From the NCBI GenBank assembly GCA_036661515.1, contig JAVWYO010000001.1, positions 1 through 64,000 on the forward strand: DNA of 64,000 nucleotides. The letters run 5' to 3'. The notes beneath the pieces were generated by a model. That model worked only from the letters and a program-made list of their open reading frames with translations. It had not been told where the DNA came from and searched no databases. This DNA is from HGM05232 sp036661515 (lineage in GTDB: Bacteria; Bacteroidota; Bacteroidia; Bacteroidales; Muribaculaceae). This document shows positions 25,721 to 35,647 of the stretch, one piece after another. The position numbers and the translations under genes were made by a program. Every line of letters begins with the position of its first letter. Within the stretch, counting starts at the first letter, position 1.

Positions 25721-26395
25721 ATGAAGAATGATTTTAGGGATTATGCTGTTAAACATATCGGAATGAATGGATTGGCTCTCGACCAATACGCAAATGATAT
25801 TACAAGCAGTTACATTTCTCCAACTATTATTGAAGAGCGCAAGCTAAACGTAGCTCAAATGGATGTCTTTTCACGCCTTATGATGGATCGTATAATTTTT
25901 CTCGGAACACAAGTTGACGATTATACTGCAAATGTTATACAAGCTCAATTGCTTTATCTCGATTCTGCTGACCCTGGTAAAGATATTTCAATATATATTA
26001 ATTCTCCTGGTGGTTCAGTATATGCTGGATTAGGCATTTACGACACCATGCAATACATCTCAAGCAATGTATCAACAATTTGTACGGGTATGGCGGCTTC
26101 TATGGCAGCAGTGCTACTTGTCGCTGGAGAGAAGAACAAGAGATTCGCTCTAAAGCATTCTCGCGTGATGATACATCAGCCAATGGGTGGCGCACAAGGT
26201 CAAGCCTCAGATATTGAAATAACTGCTCGTGAAATTCAAAAACTTAAGAAAGAACTGTATACGATTATTTCTACTCATTCTGGAATGCCTTATGAAAAAG
26301 TTGAGCAAGATTCCGATCGCGATTACTGGATGACCGCTGAGGAAGCTCTTAAATATGGAATGATAGATCAATTGCTTATTAGTGCAAAACAATAA
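25721..26395 (+). CDS. clpP: ATP-dependent Clp protease proteolytic subunit
   Basis: Serine peptidase forming the double-heptamer degradation chamber. The 224-residue protein carries the catalytic triad Ser127 (GMAASMAA), His152 (RVMIHQPMGG) and Asp201 (DSDRDYWM), plus INSPGGSV of the oxyanion loop. It is followed 7 nt later by clpX, its unfoldase partner, so the protease is made from one mRNA. Confidence 0.97.
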   Translation: MKNDFRDYAVKHIGMNGLALDQYANDITSSYISPTIIEERKLNVAQMDVFSRLMMDRIIFLGTQVDDYTANVIQAQLLYLDSADPGKDISIYINSPGGSVYAGLGIYDTMQYISSNVSTICTGMAASMAAVLLVAGEKNKRFALKHSRVMIHQPMGGAQGQASDIEITAREIQKLKKELYTIISTHSGMPYEKVEQDSDRDYWMTAEEALKYGMIDQLLISAKQ

Positions 26396-26402
26396 AAAGT
26401 CG

Positions 26403-27629
26403 ATGAAGCGTAAAAATGATGAATTAATATGTAGCTTTTGTGGCCGAAGTGCTTCGGAAGTCGATCTTATAATGCCTGGACTTAATGGCAATATATGCAA
26501 CGATTGTGCCGAGCAAGCAAACGTCCTATCTAAAGAATATTTAAAGAAAGGAAAAGCCTCAAATACTCCAAATATTAAAGAAGTACCTAAACCTAAGGAA
26601 ATAAATGATTTCCTTAACGAATATATTATAGGACAGGAATCTGCTAAAAAATACCTTTCAGTTGCCGTCTATAATCATTATAAACGTCTCGCTCAAGTAA
26701 ATAGCGACGATGTAGAAATTGAAAAATCAAATATTATAATGGTCGGCCCTACGGGGACGGGAAAAACCCTGCTCGCAAAAACTATTGCTAAGTTACTTAA
26801 AGTGCCATTTGCTATTGTTGATGCAACGGTTCTTACTGAAGCTGGTTACGTCGGCGAAGACATTGAAAGCCTACTTACACGATTATTGCAAGCATGCGAT
26901 TACGATGTAGCTCAAGCTGAAAAAGGTATTGTATTTATTGATGAAATTGACAAGATAGCTCGAAAAAGCGATAATCCATCTATTACACGTGATGTAAGTG
27001 GTGAAGGTGTACAACAAGGACTACTAAAACTACTTGAAGGAGCAGTAGTAAATGTTCCACCTAATGGTGGTCGAAAGCACCCAGAACAAAAAATGGTGGC
27101 AATCGACACAAAAAATATATTATTTATTTGTGGCGGAGCATTCGATGGAATAGAACGAAAGATTGCACAACGCCTAAACACGCACGTAGTGGGATACGGT
27201 ATTGGCAATGAGAAGAGAAATATGCAACGCGAGAATCTTCTCCAATTTATAGCACCACAAGATTTAAAAGCCTTTGGACTTATTCCCGAAATAATTGGTC
27301 GCCTACCTGTATTAACTAATCTTGAAGAACTTAATGCTGTGGCATTAAGACGCATTCTCACTGAGCCTAAAAATGCTATTATTAAGCAATACAAGAAACT
27401 CTTTGAGATGGATGAAGTTAAACTAAACATTGATGACGACACGCTCGATTTTATTGTAGAAAAAGCTATTGAATATAAACTTGGTGCTCGTGGACTTCGG
27501 TCAATTGTCGAAACAATTATGATTGATGCCATGTATGAAATACCATCATCACATAAGAAGAATTTTGAGGTGACTAAGGCTTATGCTCAAGAAAAACTTG
27601 AGATTGCAAACTTTGACGTACTAAAATAA
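26403..27629 (+). CDS. clpX: ATP-dependent Clp protease ATP-binding subunit ClpX
   Basis: Hexameric AAA+ unfoldase that feeds substrates to ClpP. The 408 residues begin with a C4 zinc domain (Cys10, Cys13, Cys32, Cys35), followed by Walker A GPTGTGKT (about 115-122), Walker B IVFIDEID and sensor 2 in the C-terminal GARGLRSIVE. The frame is open to a GTG at 26382 inside clpP, but the ATG at 26403 places the zinc domain at the usual distance. Spacing of 7 nt to clpP supports co-translation. Confidence 0.97.
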   Translation: MKRKNDELICSFCGRSASEVDLIMPGLNGNICNDCAEQANVLSKEYLKKGKASNTPNIKEVPKPKEINDFLNEYIIGQESAKKYLSVAVYNHYKRLAQVNSDDVEIEKSNIIMVGPTGTGKTLLAKTIAKLLKVPFAIVDATVLTEAGYVGEDIESLLTRLLQACDYDVAQAEKGIVFIDEIDKIARKSDNPSITRDVSGEGVQQGLLKLLEGAVVNVPPNGGRKHPEQKMVAIDTKNILFICGGAFDGIERKIAQRLNTHVVGYGIGNEKRNMQRENLLQFIAPQDLKAFGLIPEIIGRLPVLTNLEELNAVALRRILTEPKNAIIKQYKKLFEMDEVKLNIDDDTLDFIVEKAIEYKLGARGLRSIVETIMIDAMYEIPSSHKKNFEVTKAYAQEKLEIANFDVLK

Positions 27630-27668
27630 TGACTATTTTCGCTTTTTGCAAAATATTTTCGTCATTAT
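27626..27668. terminator. possible clpX terminator
   Basis: ATAATGAC (27626-27633) pairs with GTCATTAT (27661-27668), and TATTTT/AAAATA pair inside. The structure begins at the clpX stop codon. It is weak and lacks a T-run. Confidence 0.3.
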
Positions 27669-27742
27669 AATTGGAATATAAGAGGTAGAATTATATATTT
27701 GTTCAATCATATTTGATTTTTATTAAAATTCCATTTACAAAC

Positions 27743-29923
27743 ATGGCAAATAAGAATATTCTTAATGTAGAATTGAAAAAGCATTTTGGCTTTGACACAT
27801 TTAAAGGCAATCAAGAAGCCATTATTAATAATCTTCTTGATCAAAATGACACCTTCGTTTTGATGCCAACTGGAGGTGGAAAATCGCTATGCTATCAATT
27901 GCCATCACTTATCATGGAAGGGACAGCTATTGTTATTTCTCCACTTATTGCTCTAATGAAAAATCAGGTCGATGCAATGCGCAATTTTAGTGACAGCGAT
28001 GGTATTGCACATTTCCTAAATTCCTCGCTCAACAAGCAAGCCATCGATCAGGTACGTACCGATATCGTTTCTGGAAAAACTAAACTTTTATATGTTGCTC
28101 CAGAATCCCTTACTAAAGAAGAGAATATTGAATTTTTAAAAACCGTAAAAATATCATTCTATGCTGTTGACGAAGCGCATTGTATCTCTGAATGGGGACA
28201 TGACTTCCGCCCTGAATACCGTAGAATAAGACCTATAATTAACGAGATTGGGAGTAGACCAGTAATTGCCCTTACGGCGACTGCAACTCCTAAAGTGCAA
28301 CACGATATTCAGAAAAATTTGGGAATGATTGATGCAAAAGTTTATAAATCATCATTTAATCGCCCAAACCTTTATTATGAAGTACGCCCTAAAACTAAAG
28401 ATATAGATAGAGATATTATTCGATACATTAAGGCTCAAGAAGGTAAATCTGGAATCGTATATTGCCTCAGCAGAAAAAAGGTTGAAGAATTAGCTGAAAC
28501 ATTGACTGTTAACAACATCAATGCTCTTCCTTATCATGCTGGTATGGACAGTGCTACACGCACCGCTAATCAAGATTCATTTCTCCTCGAAAAAGTCGAT
28601 GTCATAGTTGCAACCATTGCATTTGGAATGGGAATCGACAAGCCCGACGTGAGATTTGTCATTCATTATGACATTCCTAAAAGTCTTGAAGGATATTATC
28701 AAGAAACAGGTAGAGCTGGGCGAGATGGCGGCGAAGGTCAATGTATTACATTCTACACAAATAAAGATCTTCAAAAACTGGAGAAATTTATGCAAGGTAA
28801 ACCAATAGCAGAGCAAGAGATAGGTAAACAATTATTATTAGAGACTGCTTCGTATGCCGAATCATCTGTATGTCGAAGAAAATCCCTCTTACATTATTTT
28901 GGAGAGGAGTACTTAGAAGATAATTGCGGAAATTGTGATAATTGTTTAAATCCAAAAAAACAAGTGGAAGCTAAGGACGAATTATGCGCTGTTATTGAAA
29001 CCATTGGCGCATTAAAAGAAAAATTTAAAACCGATCATGTCGTAGACGTAATGATTGGTAAAGAAACCAACGAAGTAAAATCATATAAGCACGAAGACCT
29101 CGAAGTCTTTGGTTGCTTGGGTGGCGAAGATGAAAAAATGCTAAGTGCTGTAATCCGTCAAGCCATTATTGCTGGTTATTTAGACCGTGACATTGAAAAT
29201 TACGGATTACTAAAAATTACTCCTGCTGGTCATAAATTCTTGAAAAAACCAGTATCATTTAAAATCGTTGAAGATAATGAATTTAGTGATTCTGAAGAAG
29301 AAATTGTGGTTAAAGGTGGCGCAAGTTGCGCTGTAGACCCTGAATTATACAATATACTTAAAGATTTAAGAAAGAAAATCGCAAAAAAATTAGGACTCCC
29401 TCCTTATGTGATTTTTCAAGACCCATCTCTCGAAGCTCTGGCAACAACTTATCCTATAAACATGGAGGAATTACAAAATATTCCTGGAGTTGGTGCTGGC
29501 AAAGCAAAAAGATATGGCGAAGATTTTCTTAAAGTAATAAAAACTCATGTTCAAGAAAATGAAATTGAACGCCCCGAAGATTTACGCGTAAGAAGCGTAG
29601 CAAACAAGAGCAAGCTGAAAATCTCAATTATTCAAGCAATCGACCGAAAAATAGCACTCGATGAGTTAGCTGTTTCTAAAGGTCTTGAATTTGCGGACTT
29701 GCTCGATGAAGTAGAAGCCATAGTATATTCAGGTACCAAGATTAGCATCGATTACTTCCTCGATGAAGTAATGGACGAAGACCATCAAGCTGATATTTTT
29801 GAGTATTTCAAAGAAAGTATTAGTGACGACCTTGAAGAAGCTATCGAAGAACTTGGCTCAGAATTTACCGAAGAGGAAATTCGCCTCGTAAGAATCAAGT
29901 TCCTCTCTGAAATGGGCAACTAA
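27743..29923 (+). CDS. recQ: ATP-dependent DNA helicase RecQ
   Basis: Superfamily 2 3'-5' helicase for recombination and fork repair. The 726-residue protein has FKGNQEAII (motif 0), Walker A PTGGGKS (42-48), VDEAHCISEWGHDFRPEYR, and motif VI QETGRAGRDG. The zinc subdomain has Cys ligands (CRRKSLLHYFG...NCGNCDNC), followed by the RQC winged helix and an HRDC domain (about 525-600, containing NIPGVGAGKAKRYGEDF). A further acidic helical tail of about 100 residues follows, as in long Bacteroidetes RecQ. The ATG at 27743 is preferred over the upstream TTG at 27713. Confidence 0.95.
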   Translation: MANKNILNVELKKHFGFDTFKGNQEAIINNLLDQNDTFVLMPTGGGKSLCYQLPSLIMEGTAIVISPLIALMKNQVDAMRNFSDSDGIAHFLNSSLNKQAIDQVRTDIVSGKTKLLYVAPESLTKEENIEFLKTVKISFYAVDEAHCISEWGHDFRPEYRRIRPIINEIGSRPVIALTATATPKVQHDIQKNLGMIDAKVYKSSFNRPNLYYEVRPKTKDIDRDIIRYIKAQEGKSGIVYCLSRKKVEELAETLTVNNINALPYHAGMDSATRTANQDSFLLEKVDVIVATIAFGMGIDKPDVRFVIHYDIPKSLEGYYQETGRAGRDGGEGQCITFYTNKDLQKLEKFMQGKPIAEQEIGKQLLLETASYAESSVCRRKSLLHYFGEEYLEDNCGNCDNCLNPKKQVEAKDELCAVIETIGALKEKFKTDHVVDVMIGKETNEVKSYKHEDLEVFGCLGGEDEKMLSAVIRQAIIAGYLDRDIENYGLLKITPAGHKFLKKPVSFKIVEDNEFSDSEEEIVVKGGASCAVDPELYNILKDLRKKIAKKLGLPPYVIFQDPSLEALATTYPINMEELQNIPGVGAGKAKRYGEDFLKVIKTHVQENEIERPEDLRVRSVANKSKLKISIIQAIDRKIALDELAVSKGLEFADLLDEVEAIVYSGTKISIDYFLDEVMDEDHQADIFEYFKESISDDLEEAIEELGSEFTEEEIRLVRIKFLSEMGN

Positions 29924-29997
29924 TAAAATCATTTTTTCACAGATAAATCTATTTTATTTATACTACATTTGTAACTCACAACATCACAATATTTTAC

Positions 29998-30033
29998 AAA
30001 AAAGGGTGCGTACTGTGCGTACAGTGCGTAATC
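29998..30033. repeat. intergenic TGCGTAC tandem repeat, copy 2
   Basis: A6GGG is followed by TGCGTACTG, TGCGTACAG and TGCGTAATC, the third unit being degenerate. It shares 16 identical bases at its left end with copy 1 (25513-25528), and the following sequence (taaatatct against taaatacct) is similar too, so the two are related elements about 4.5 kb apart. Confidence 0.7.
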
Positions 30034-30161
30034 CACGTAAATATCTGAATAGTAGGGTGATACATACAAGAGCAGATTTGCACCAAAAATGCAATTCTGC
30101 TCTTATTCGTTCTATAACGTGAAAACTATCATTTTTCTGCGGTATTAACGCCTAAACTTTT

Positions 30162-30178
30162 TAACTTTGCACTCTGAT
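30162..30178 (+). promoter_or_regulatory. promoter core of the first ABC-F gene
   Basis: -7 box TAACTTTG (30162-30169) continues into CACTCTGAT. The 14-nt block CTTTGCACTCTGAT (30165-30178) is identical to 62325-62338 in front of the other ABC-F gene. Confidence 0.55.
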
Positions 30179-30200
30179 GCCTAAATGATATAAAAGTTTA

Positions 30201-32162
30201 ATGATTTCAATACAAAATTTATCAGTAGAATTTAGCAGTAAAGCGTTATTTGACAATATAAACTATGTTATCAACAAAAAAGATAGAATAGCGTTAGTCG
30301 GGAAAAATGGTGCTGGGAAATCTACCATGCTAAAGATAATAGCTGGACTTCAAACGCCCACACATGGAAGTGTCTCTGTTCCTAATGATATAGTAATTGG
30401 ATATCTTCCACAGCAAATGGTGCTTGCCGATAAGCACACGCTTATTGAAGATGTTAGGAGCGCATTTGACCACATTAATAAACTACAACGTGATCTTGAT
30501 AGCGTAAATGCACAGTTGCTTTCTCGCACCGATTATGATAGTGAAGACTATCATAAGCTCATCGACCGCATGACACACATTACCGAATTAATAAACATGT
30601 CGGGTAGCGAGAATTGCGAAGCTGAGATGGAAAAGACACTTATGGGTCTTGGATTCACACGTAACGATTTTGATCGCCCAACATCAGAATTTTCGGGAGG
30701 GTGGCGCATGCGCATAGAATTAGCAAAACTGCTCCTTCGTAAGCCCGAAGTACTTTTACTTGATGAACCCACCAATCACTTAGACATAGAGTCGATACAA
30801 TGGCTCGAAAACTTCTTGAGGACAAAAGCTGAAGCTGTTGTTCTCGTTTCGCATGACAGGGCTTTTATTGATAATGTTACTACACGTACAATTGAAATAT
30901 CACTCGGAAAGATATACGATTATCAAGTGAATTATTCAAAGTTTGTAGTTCTACGTGAAGAACGCATTGAACAACAGATGCGTGCTTATCAAAATCAGCA
31001 TAAGCAAATTCAAGAAACCGAAGATTTCATAGAGCGTTTTCGCTATAAAGCCACAAAATCGGTACAAGTACAAAGTCGCATTAAGCAACTTGCTAAAGTC
31101 GACCGTATTGAAGTTGATGAGGTTGACAACTCACGTTTAAGTCTTAAATTTCCACCTGCTCCTCGTTCGGGAGATTATCCACTTATTGCAAACGAAGTTG
31201 GCAAATATTATGGTGACCATAAAGTGTTTTCTAATGCCAATTTCACTATAAAACGTGGTGAGAAGATAGCCTTTGTTGGCAAGAATGGTGAAGGTAAATC
31301 AACACTTGTAAAATGTATAATGGGCGAAATTCCTTTTGATGGAGAACTCAAAATAGGGCATAACATTAAGATAGGATATTTTGCACAAAATCAAGCACAA
31401 TTACTCGATGGTGAAATAACAGTGTTTGATACAATTGATAATGTTGCAGTAGGTGATATTCGTACTAAAATACGAGATATTCTCGGTGCATTCATGTTTG
31501 GTGGCGAAGCATCAGATAAAAAAGTAAAAGTCCTTTCGGGAGGTGAGAAAACACGCCTTGCAATGATTAAATTGCTACTCGAACCAGTAAATCTGTTAAT
31601 ACTCGATGAACCGACAAATCACCTTGATATGCGCACTAAAGATGTGCTCAAGCAAGCAATAATTGATTTTAATGGAACCGTCATAGTGGTATCTCATGAT
31701 CGTGAATTTCTTGATGGTCTTGTTAAGAAAGTATTTGAATTTGGTGGTGGTAAAATACGTGAACATTTAGGTGGAATTTATGATTTCCTTGAAACAAGGA
31801 AAATGGAATCGCTCAGCGAATTAGAAAATTCAAAGCCAAGCACGCCACAACTTTCTAAATCACCTACGGCAAACATAAAACCAATAGAAGAGAAGAAAGA
31901 AACATCAAAAATATCCTATGCCGAACGAAAAGAAAAAGATAAACTCGTTAAGAAGGCTCAGCGAAAAGTAAAAGATGCTGAAGACGAAATTAGCACACTC
32001 GAAATTCAGCTAAAAGAGATAGAAGAATCACTTGCTAATGGTAGTGCATCAGATGCCACTATTTATGAGCAGCATTCTGCCATAAAAAAGCGATTAGAGA
32101 ACGCTATGAGCCTATGGGAGATTACAAATATGGAATTAGAAGAGATAACAAATGATAAATAA
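30201..32162 (+). CDS. ABC-F family ATP-binding protein
   Basis: Soluble tandem ATPase of the ABC-F family, whose members act on the ribosome (translation factors or antibiotic protection) and not in transport. The 653 residues hold NBD1 with Walker A GKNGAGKST (about 35-43), signature FSGGWRMRIELAKLLL and [15 protein letters not shown] charged linker (about 235-330) follows, then NBD2 with GKNGEGKST, LSGGEKTRLAM and LILDEPTNHLDMRT. A C-terminal coiled coil (about 555-650) is rich in Lys and Glu. Domain layout resembles Uup/YfmR-type proteins; the exact subfamily is not resolved. Confidence 0.9.
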   Translation: MISIQNLSVEFSSKALFDNINYVINKKDRIALVGKNGAGKSTMLKIIAGLQTPTHGSVSVPNDIVIGYLPQQMVLADKHTLIEDVRSAFDHINKLQRDLDSVNAQLLSRTDYDSEDYHKLIDRMTHITELINMSGSENCEAEMEKTLMGLGFTRNDFDRPTSEFSGGWRMRIELAKLLLRKPEVLLLDEPTNHLDIESIQWLENFLRTKAEAVVLVSHDRAFIDNVTTRTIEISLGKIYDYQVNYSKFVVLREERIEQQMRAYQNQHKQIQETEDFIERFRYKATKSVQVQSRIKQLAKVDRIEVDEVDNSRLSLKFPPAPRSGDYPLIANEVGKYYGDHKVFSNANFTIKRGEKIAFVGKNGEGKSTLVKCIMGEIPFDGELKIGHNIKIGYFAQNQAQLLDGEITVFDTIDNVAVGDIRTKIRDILGAFMFGGEASDKKVKVLSGGEKTRLAMIKLLLEPVNLLILDEPTNHLDMRTKDVLKQAIIDFNGTVIVVSHDREFLDGLVKKVFEFGGGKIREHLGGIYDFLETRKMESLSELENSKPSTPQLSKSPTANIKPIEEKKETSKISYAERKEKDKLVKKAQRKVKDAEDEISTLEIQLKEIEESLANGSASDATIYEQHSAIKKRLENAMSLWEITNMELEEITNDK

Positions 32163-32250
32163 ATAGGACTTTTATGCAACATTTTAAATAATAATTGCGT
32201 CCTTTATAAAATATAGTAATTCAAGATAATCAATATTAATTAGATGAAAT

Positions 32251-34278
32251 ATGAGAAATTTAAAGTATGCACTCTTATTTATCGCTCTTACCCCAACGAT
32301 ATTTATGAATGCTAAAGATGTAAAAAAGGCTGGGGTAGACCCCGCAAATTTGGATTGCACAGTAGCACCAGGTAATGATTTCTTTCAATATGCTTGTGGT
32401 GGTTGGATGAAAAACAATCCACTTGAAGGTCAATACTCTCGTTTTGGCACATTTGATCAATTAGGGGAAAACAATAAGACACAAGTACGTGAACTTATCC
32501 AAAATCTTGGAAAAGAGAACAATGCCAAGGGTAGTGTAGCTCAAAAAGTAGATGATCTTTATAAAATGGGAATTGATAGTGTACGCCTAAATAAAGAAGG
32601 AGGAAACCCTATTCAAGAAGATTTAGCAAAAATAGCCAATTTAAATCGTAAAGATCTCACTAAGATTATAGCATCACAACACAATGGTATAGGTGCTCCA
32701 TTTTTTGGAACATTTGTTATGAGTGATCTAAAAGATGCTAATGTAAATGTTCTTTACATGTCGCAAGGCGGTATGTCACTTGGAGATCGTGACTATTATC
32801 TTCTTAATGATGATAGCTCTAAAAAAATACGTGCTGAGTATCTGAAATACCTTCAAAAAGTATTTTCTTTGAGTGGATATAGTGCTTCAAAAGCAAAGAA
32901 AGCTGCTACAAATATTATGAAAATAGAAACAATTCTTGCTAAAGTTGCAATGTCTCGCGAAGAACTGCGTGATTATTCAAAGCAATACAATGCTCGCACT
33001 GTAGCAGAGTTAAAGAAAGATTATCCAAATATTGACTGGAATACTTATTTTACTACGATTGGTCTTAAAGATGTAGATAAAATGATTGTTTGTCAACTTA
33101 ATTCAATGGCAAAAGTTAATGAATTGATGAAGACACTTTCGGATCAAGAACTAAAAGATTATCTTAGCTATAGTATAATAAGCGTTGCATCAAGTTACCT
33201 TAGTGATGATTTCTATCAAGCAGAATTTGATATGTTTTCTAAGACACTTTCGGGCAAAAAAGATATGGAGCCACGCTGGAAACGTGCACTTTCAGTCCCT
33301 AATGGATTACTTGGTGAAGCAGTAGGTAAACTTTATGTGGAAAAATATTTTGCAGGTGATTCTAAAGCTAAAATGCTTAAACTTGTAAATAATTTGAAAA
33401 CATCGCTTGGGGAGCATATTGCAAACCTTACATGGATGACCGAAGCTACTAAAATTAATGCTTTAGTTAAGCTTAATAGCTTTGTCGTAAAAGTTGGTTA
33501 TCCCGATAAATGGCGCGATTATAGTGGCATCACAATTGATGCTACTCAATCTTATTGGACTAATATTAAGAAAGCCATAGAATTTGAATCGGCATATCAA
33601 TATAATAAATATTATCAACCAGTTGATAAAGAAGAGTGGGGTATGACACCTCAAACTGTTAATGCCTATTATAATCCATCAACTAACGAGATATGTTTCC
33701 CTGCAGGAATACTTCAAGCTCCATTCTTTGATGTAAATGCCGATGATGCTTCAAATTACGGTGCAATTGGTGTGGTTATCGGTCATGAAATGACACATGG
33801 ATTTGATGACCAAGGTCGCAACTTTGACCAAAACGGTAATATGGTTGATTGGTGGAAACCTTCAGATGCAGAAAATTTCAAAAAGCTAACAGATGTTCTT
33901 GTAGCACAATACGACAGCATCAAAGTACTTGGTGATGTTCATGCTAATGGTACATTTACTCTTGGCGAAAATATAGCTGACCATGGTGGTCTTAGAGTTT
34001 CATACACAGCATTTAAGAAAACGCTACAAGGTATGAAGGATACAAAGACTGATGGATTAACACCCGATCAACGTTTCTACTTAGCATACGCTAACGTGTG
34101 GGCTGCAAATATTCGTGATGAAGAAATCCTTCGTCGTACAAAAATGGATCCTCACTCATTAGGAAAATGGAGAGTAAATGCTGCTCTACGCAATGTTCAA
34201 CCATTCTTTGACGCATTTTCTATAAAAGCTGGCGACCCAATGTTTCTTGCCCCAGAAAATCGTGTAACGATTTGGTAA
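32251..34278 (+). CDS. pepO: M13 family zinc endopeptidase (PepO/neprilysin-like)
   Basis: Secreted or periplasmic oligopeptidase of 675 residues. An N-terminal signal (about 1-21, ending near MNA) is present. The mature chain starts with DPANLDCTVAPGNDFFQYACGGWMKNNP, the M13 N-terminal block. Catalytic residues are His512, Glu513 and His516 in GHEMTHGFDDQG, with third metal ligand Glu573 in GENIADHGGL, and NAYYNP supplies the substrate-binding motif. Gut and oral Bacteroidetes use such enzymes to process host and bacterial peptides. A terminator follows at 34306-34339. Confidence 0.95.
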   Translation: MRNLKYALLFIALTPTIFMNAKDVKKAGVDPANLDCTVAPGNDFFQYACGGWMKNNPLEGQYSRFGTFDQLGENNKTQVRELIQNLGKENNAKGSVAQKVDDLYKMGIDSVRLNKEGGNPIQEDLAKIANLNRKDLTKIIASQHNGIGAPFFGTFVMSDLKDANVNVLYMSQGGMSLGDRDYYLLNDDSSKKIRAEYLKYLQKVFSLSGYSASKAKKAATNIMKIETILAKVAMSREELRDYSKQYNARTVAELKKDYPNIDWNTYFTTIGLKDVDKMIVCQLNSMAKVNELMKTLSDQELKDYLSYSIISVASSYLSDDFYQAEFDMFSKTLSGKKDMEPRWKRALSVPNGLLGEAVGKLYVEKYFAGDSKAKMLKLVNNLKTSLGEHIANLTWMTEATKINALVKLNSFVVKVGYPDKWRDYSGITIDATQSYWTNIKKAIEFESAYQYNKYYQPVDKEEWGMTPQTVNAYYNPSTNEICFPAGILQAPFFDVNADDASNYGAIGVVIGHEMTHGFDDQGRNFDQNGNMVDWWKPSDAENFKKLTDVLVAQYDSIKVLGDVHANGTFTLGENIADHGGLRVSYTAFKKTLQGMKDTKTDGLTPDQRFYLAYANVWAANIRDEEILRRTKMDPHSLGKWRVNAALRNVQPFFDAFSIKAGDPMFLAPENRVTIW

Positions 34279-34305
34279 TATAATAGCCAGACAAAAAATA
34301 AAATT

Positions 34306-34339
34306 AAAGGCACATCGTATTCATTTATGATGTGCCTTT
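34306..34339. terminator. pepO terminator
   Basis: AAAGGCACATC (34306-34316) and GATGTGCCTTT (34329-34339) form an 11-bp stem with a 12-nt AT-rich loop, followed by GTTATTATAAT. Confidence 0.65.
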
Positions 34340-34379
34340 GTTATTATAATACAAATAGCAATTTTTAAAGCCTAATATT

Positions 34380-34388
34380 TTATGCACA
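34380..34388 (+). promoter_or_regulatory. candidate DnaA box upstream of dnaN
   Basis: TTATGCACA fits the general TTATNCACA consensus, 125 nt before the dnaN start. It is a single copy; other boxes were not seen nearby, so an origin is not claimed. Confidence 0.35.
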
Positions 34389-34512
34389 ATCAATAAGTTT
34401 TTATTATTTTTGTAAAGAAGATGCTTTCAAAAATTTAGAACTAAAATCAATTCAATTTTCTTATAGTTCGGCAAAGCATGTTGATGAAAAAATTATATAA
34501 AATACTAATAAT

Positions 34513-35628
34513 ATGAGATTTAAAATTCCAAGTAAAATCTTACTATCACATCTTACGTCAGTAAGTAAAGTAGTAAATTCAAAGAATGCAATTTCGATTC
34601 TTGATAATTTTCTGTTTACTCTAAGCGGAAATAAAGTAGTTATTACTGGTAGTGACCAAGAAACGACACTTACTACAAGTGTAGAGGTATTTGATGCCGA
34701 AGGTGAGGGTAAATTTGCTGTAAATGTAAAATATCTACTTGACTCATTAAAAGAATTACCTGATCAAGGATTGACATTTGAGATTAATGATGATAACTAC
34801 GAAATTAATATCTATTATCTTAACGGAAAGTTCAACTTTATTGGAATAAATGGGAATGAATTCCCTGAGAAAAGGAAATCGGAAGAGGGGGTAATAACAT
34901 TGACAATTCCAGCTGAAGAAATATCAAAAGGGATTGATCAAACGATTTTTGCAGTGGGAACTGAAGACCTTCGTCCAATTATGATGGGTATTCTTTGGGA
35001 TATCAAGCCCGAAGAAATAACTTTTGTAGCATCAGATACTCATAAACTTGTGCGCTACTGCAATAACAGAATCACATCAGGTATTGATGCATCATTTATT
35101 CTTCCAACAAAGCCTGCATCAATTCTTAGAGCAATTCTCCCAAAAGTTGATGGTGACGTAAAAATCACAATTGAAGCTACAAATGCAACTTTTGAGTTGA
35201 AAAATTACACTTTAAATTGCCGTTTTGTAAATGGTAAATATCCTAATTACAACTCAGTTATTCCACAGAATAACCCTTATTCACTTACAGTAGATCGTGT
35301 ATCATTGCTCAATGCTGTTCGTCGCGTATCTGTCTTTGCAAGTGTTGGAGGCCTTGTTAAATTTGAAGTACGAGAAAATGAAATTCTTCTAAAAGCACAA
35401 GATGTGGATTTCTCTACTTGGGCTGAAGAAACTGTTGCTTGTGAATATAGTGGAGAAGGAATGTTGATAGGATTTAATAATACTCGTGTTATTGAAGTCC
35501 TTAATAATCTTGATGGTGACACAATAATATTAAAGTTGTCAGATCCATCAAGAGCTGGAATATTTGTACCATTAGAACAGGCAAAGGAGGAGGATTTATT
35601 AATCCTTTTAATGCCTATGATGCTATAA
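34513..35628 (+). CDS. dnaN: DNA polymerase III beta sliding clamp
   Basis: Ring-forming processivity clamp, three similar domains in 371 residues. Recognisable are the N-terminal FKIPSKILLSHLTSVSKVV, DLRPIMMGILW in domain 2, NCRFVNGKYPNYNSVIP, and the C-terminal LLILLMPMML tail used by clamp-binding partners. A -7-like TATTTTTG lies at 34405-34412. It is followed at 19 nt by a DnaQ-type exonuclease gene, a typical Bacteroidales arrangement, and dnaA is about 17 kb away and not adjacent. Confidence 0.96.
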   Translation: MRFKIPSKILLSHLTSVSKVVNSKNAISILDNFLFTLSGNKVVITGSDQETTLTTSVEVFDAEGEGKFAVNVKYLLDSLKELPDQGLTFEINDDNYEINIYYLNGKFNFIGINGNEFPEKRKSEEGVITLTIPAEEISKGIDQTIFAVGTEDLRPIMMGILWDIKPEEITFVASDTHKLVRYCNNRITSGIDASFILPTKPASILRAILPKVDGDVKITIEATNATFELKNYTLNCRFVNGKYPNYNSVIPQNNPYSLTVDRVSLLNAVRRVSVFASVGGLVKFEVRENEILLKAQDVDFSTWAEETVACEYSGEGMLIGFNNTRVIEVLNNLDGDTIILKLSDPSRAGIFVPLEQAKEEDLLILLMPMML

Positions 35629-35647
35629 TAAATTATTACCAAATATA

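Noticed and set aside
26912..27532. 206-residue open frame on the minus strand
   Set aside because: It lies wholly antisense to clpX, has no recognisable family and a Ser/Ile-rich low-complexity composition typical of a shadow frame.
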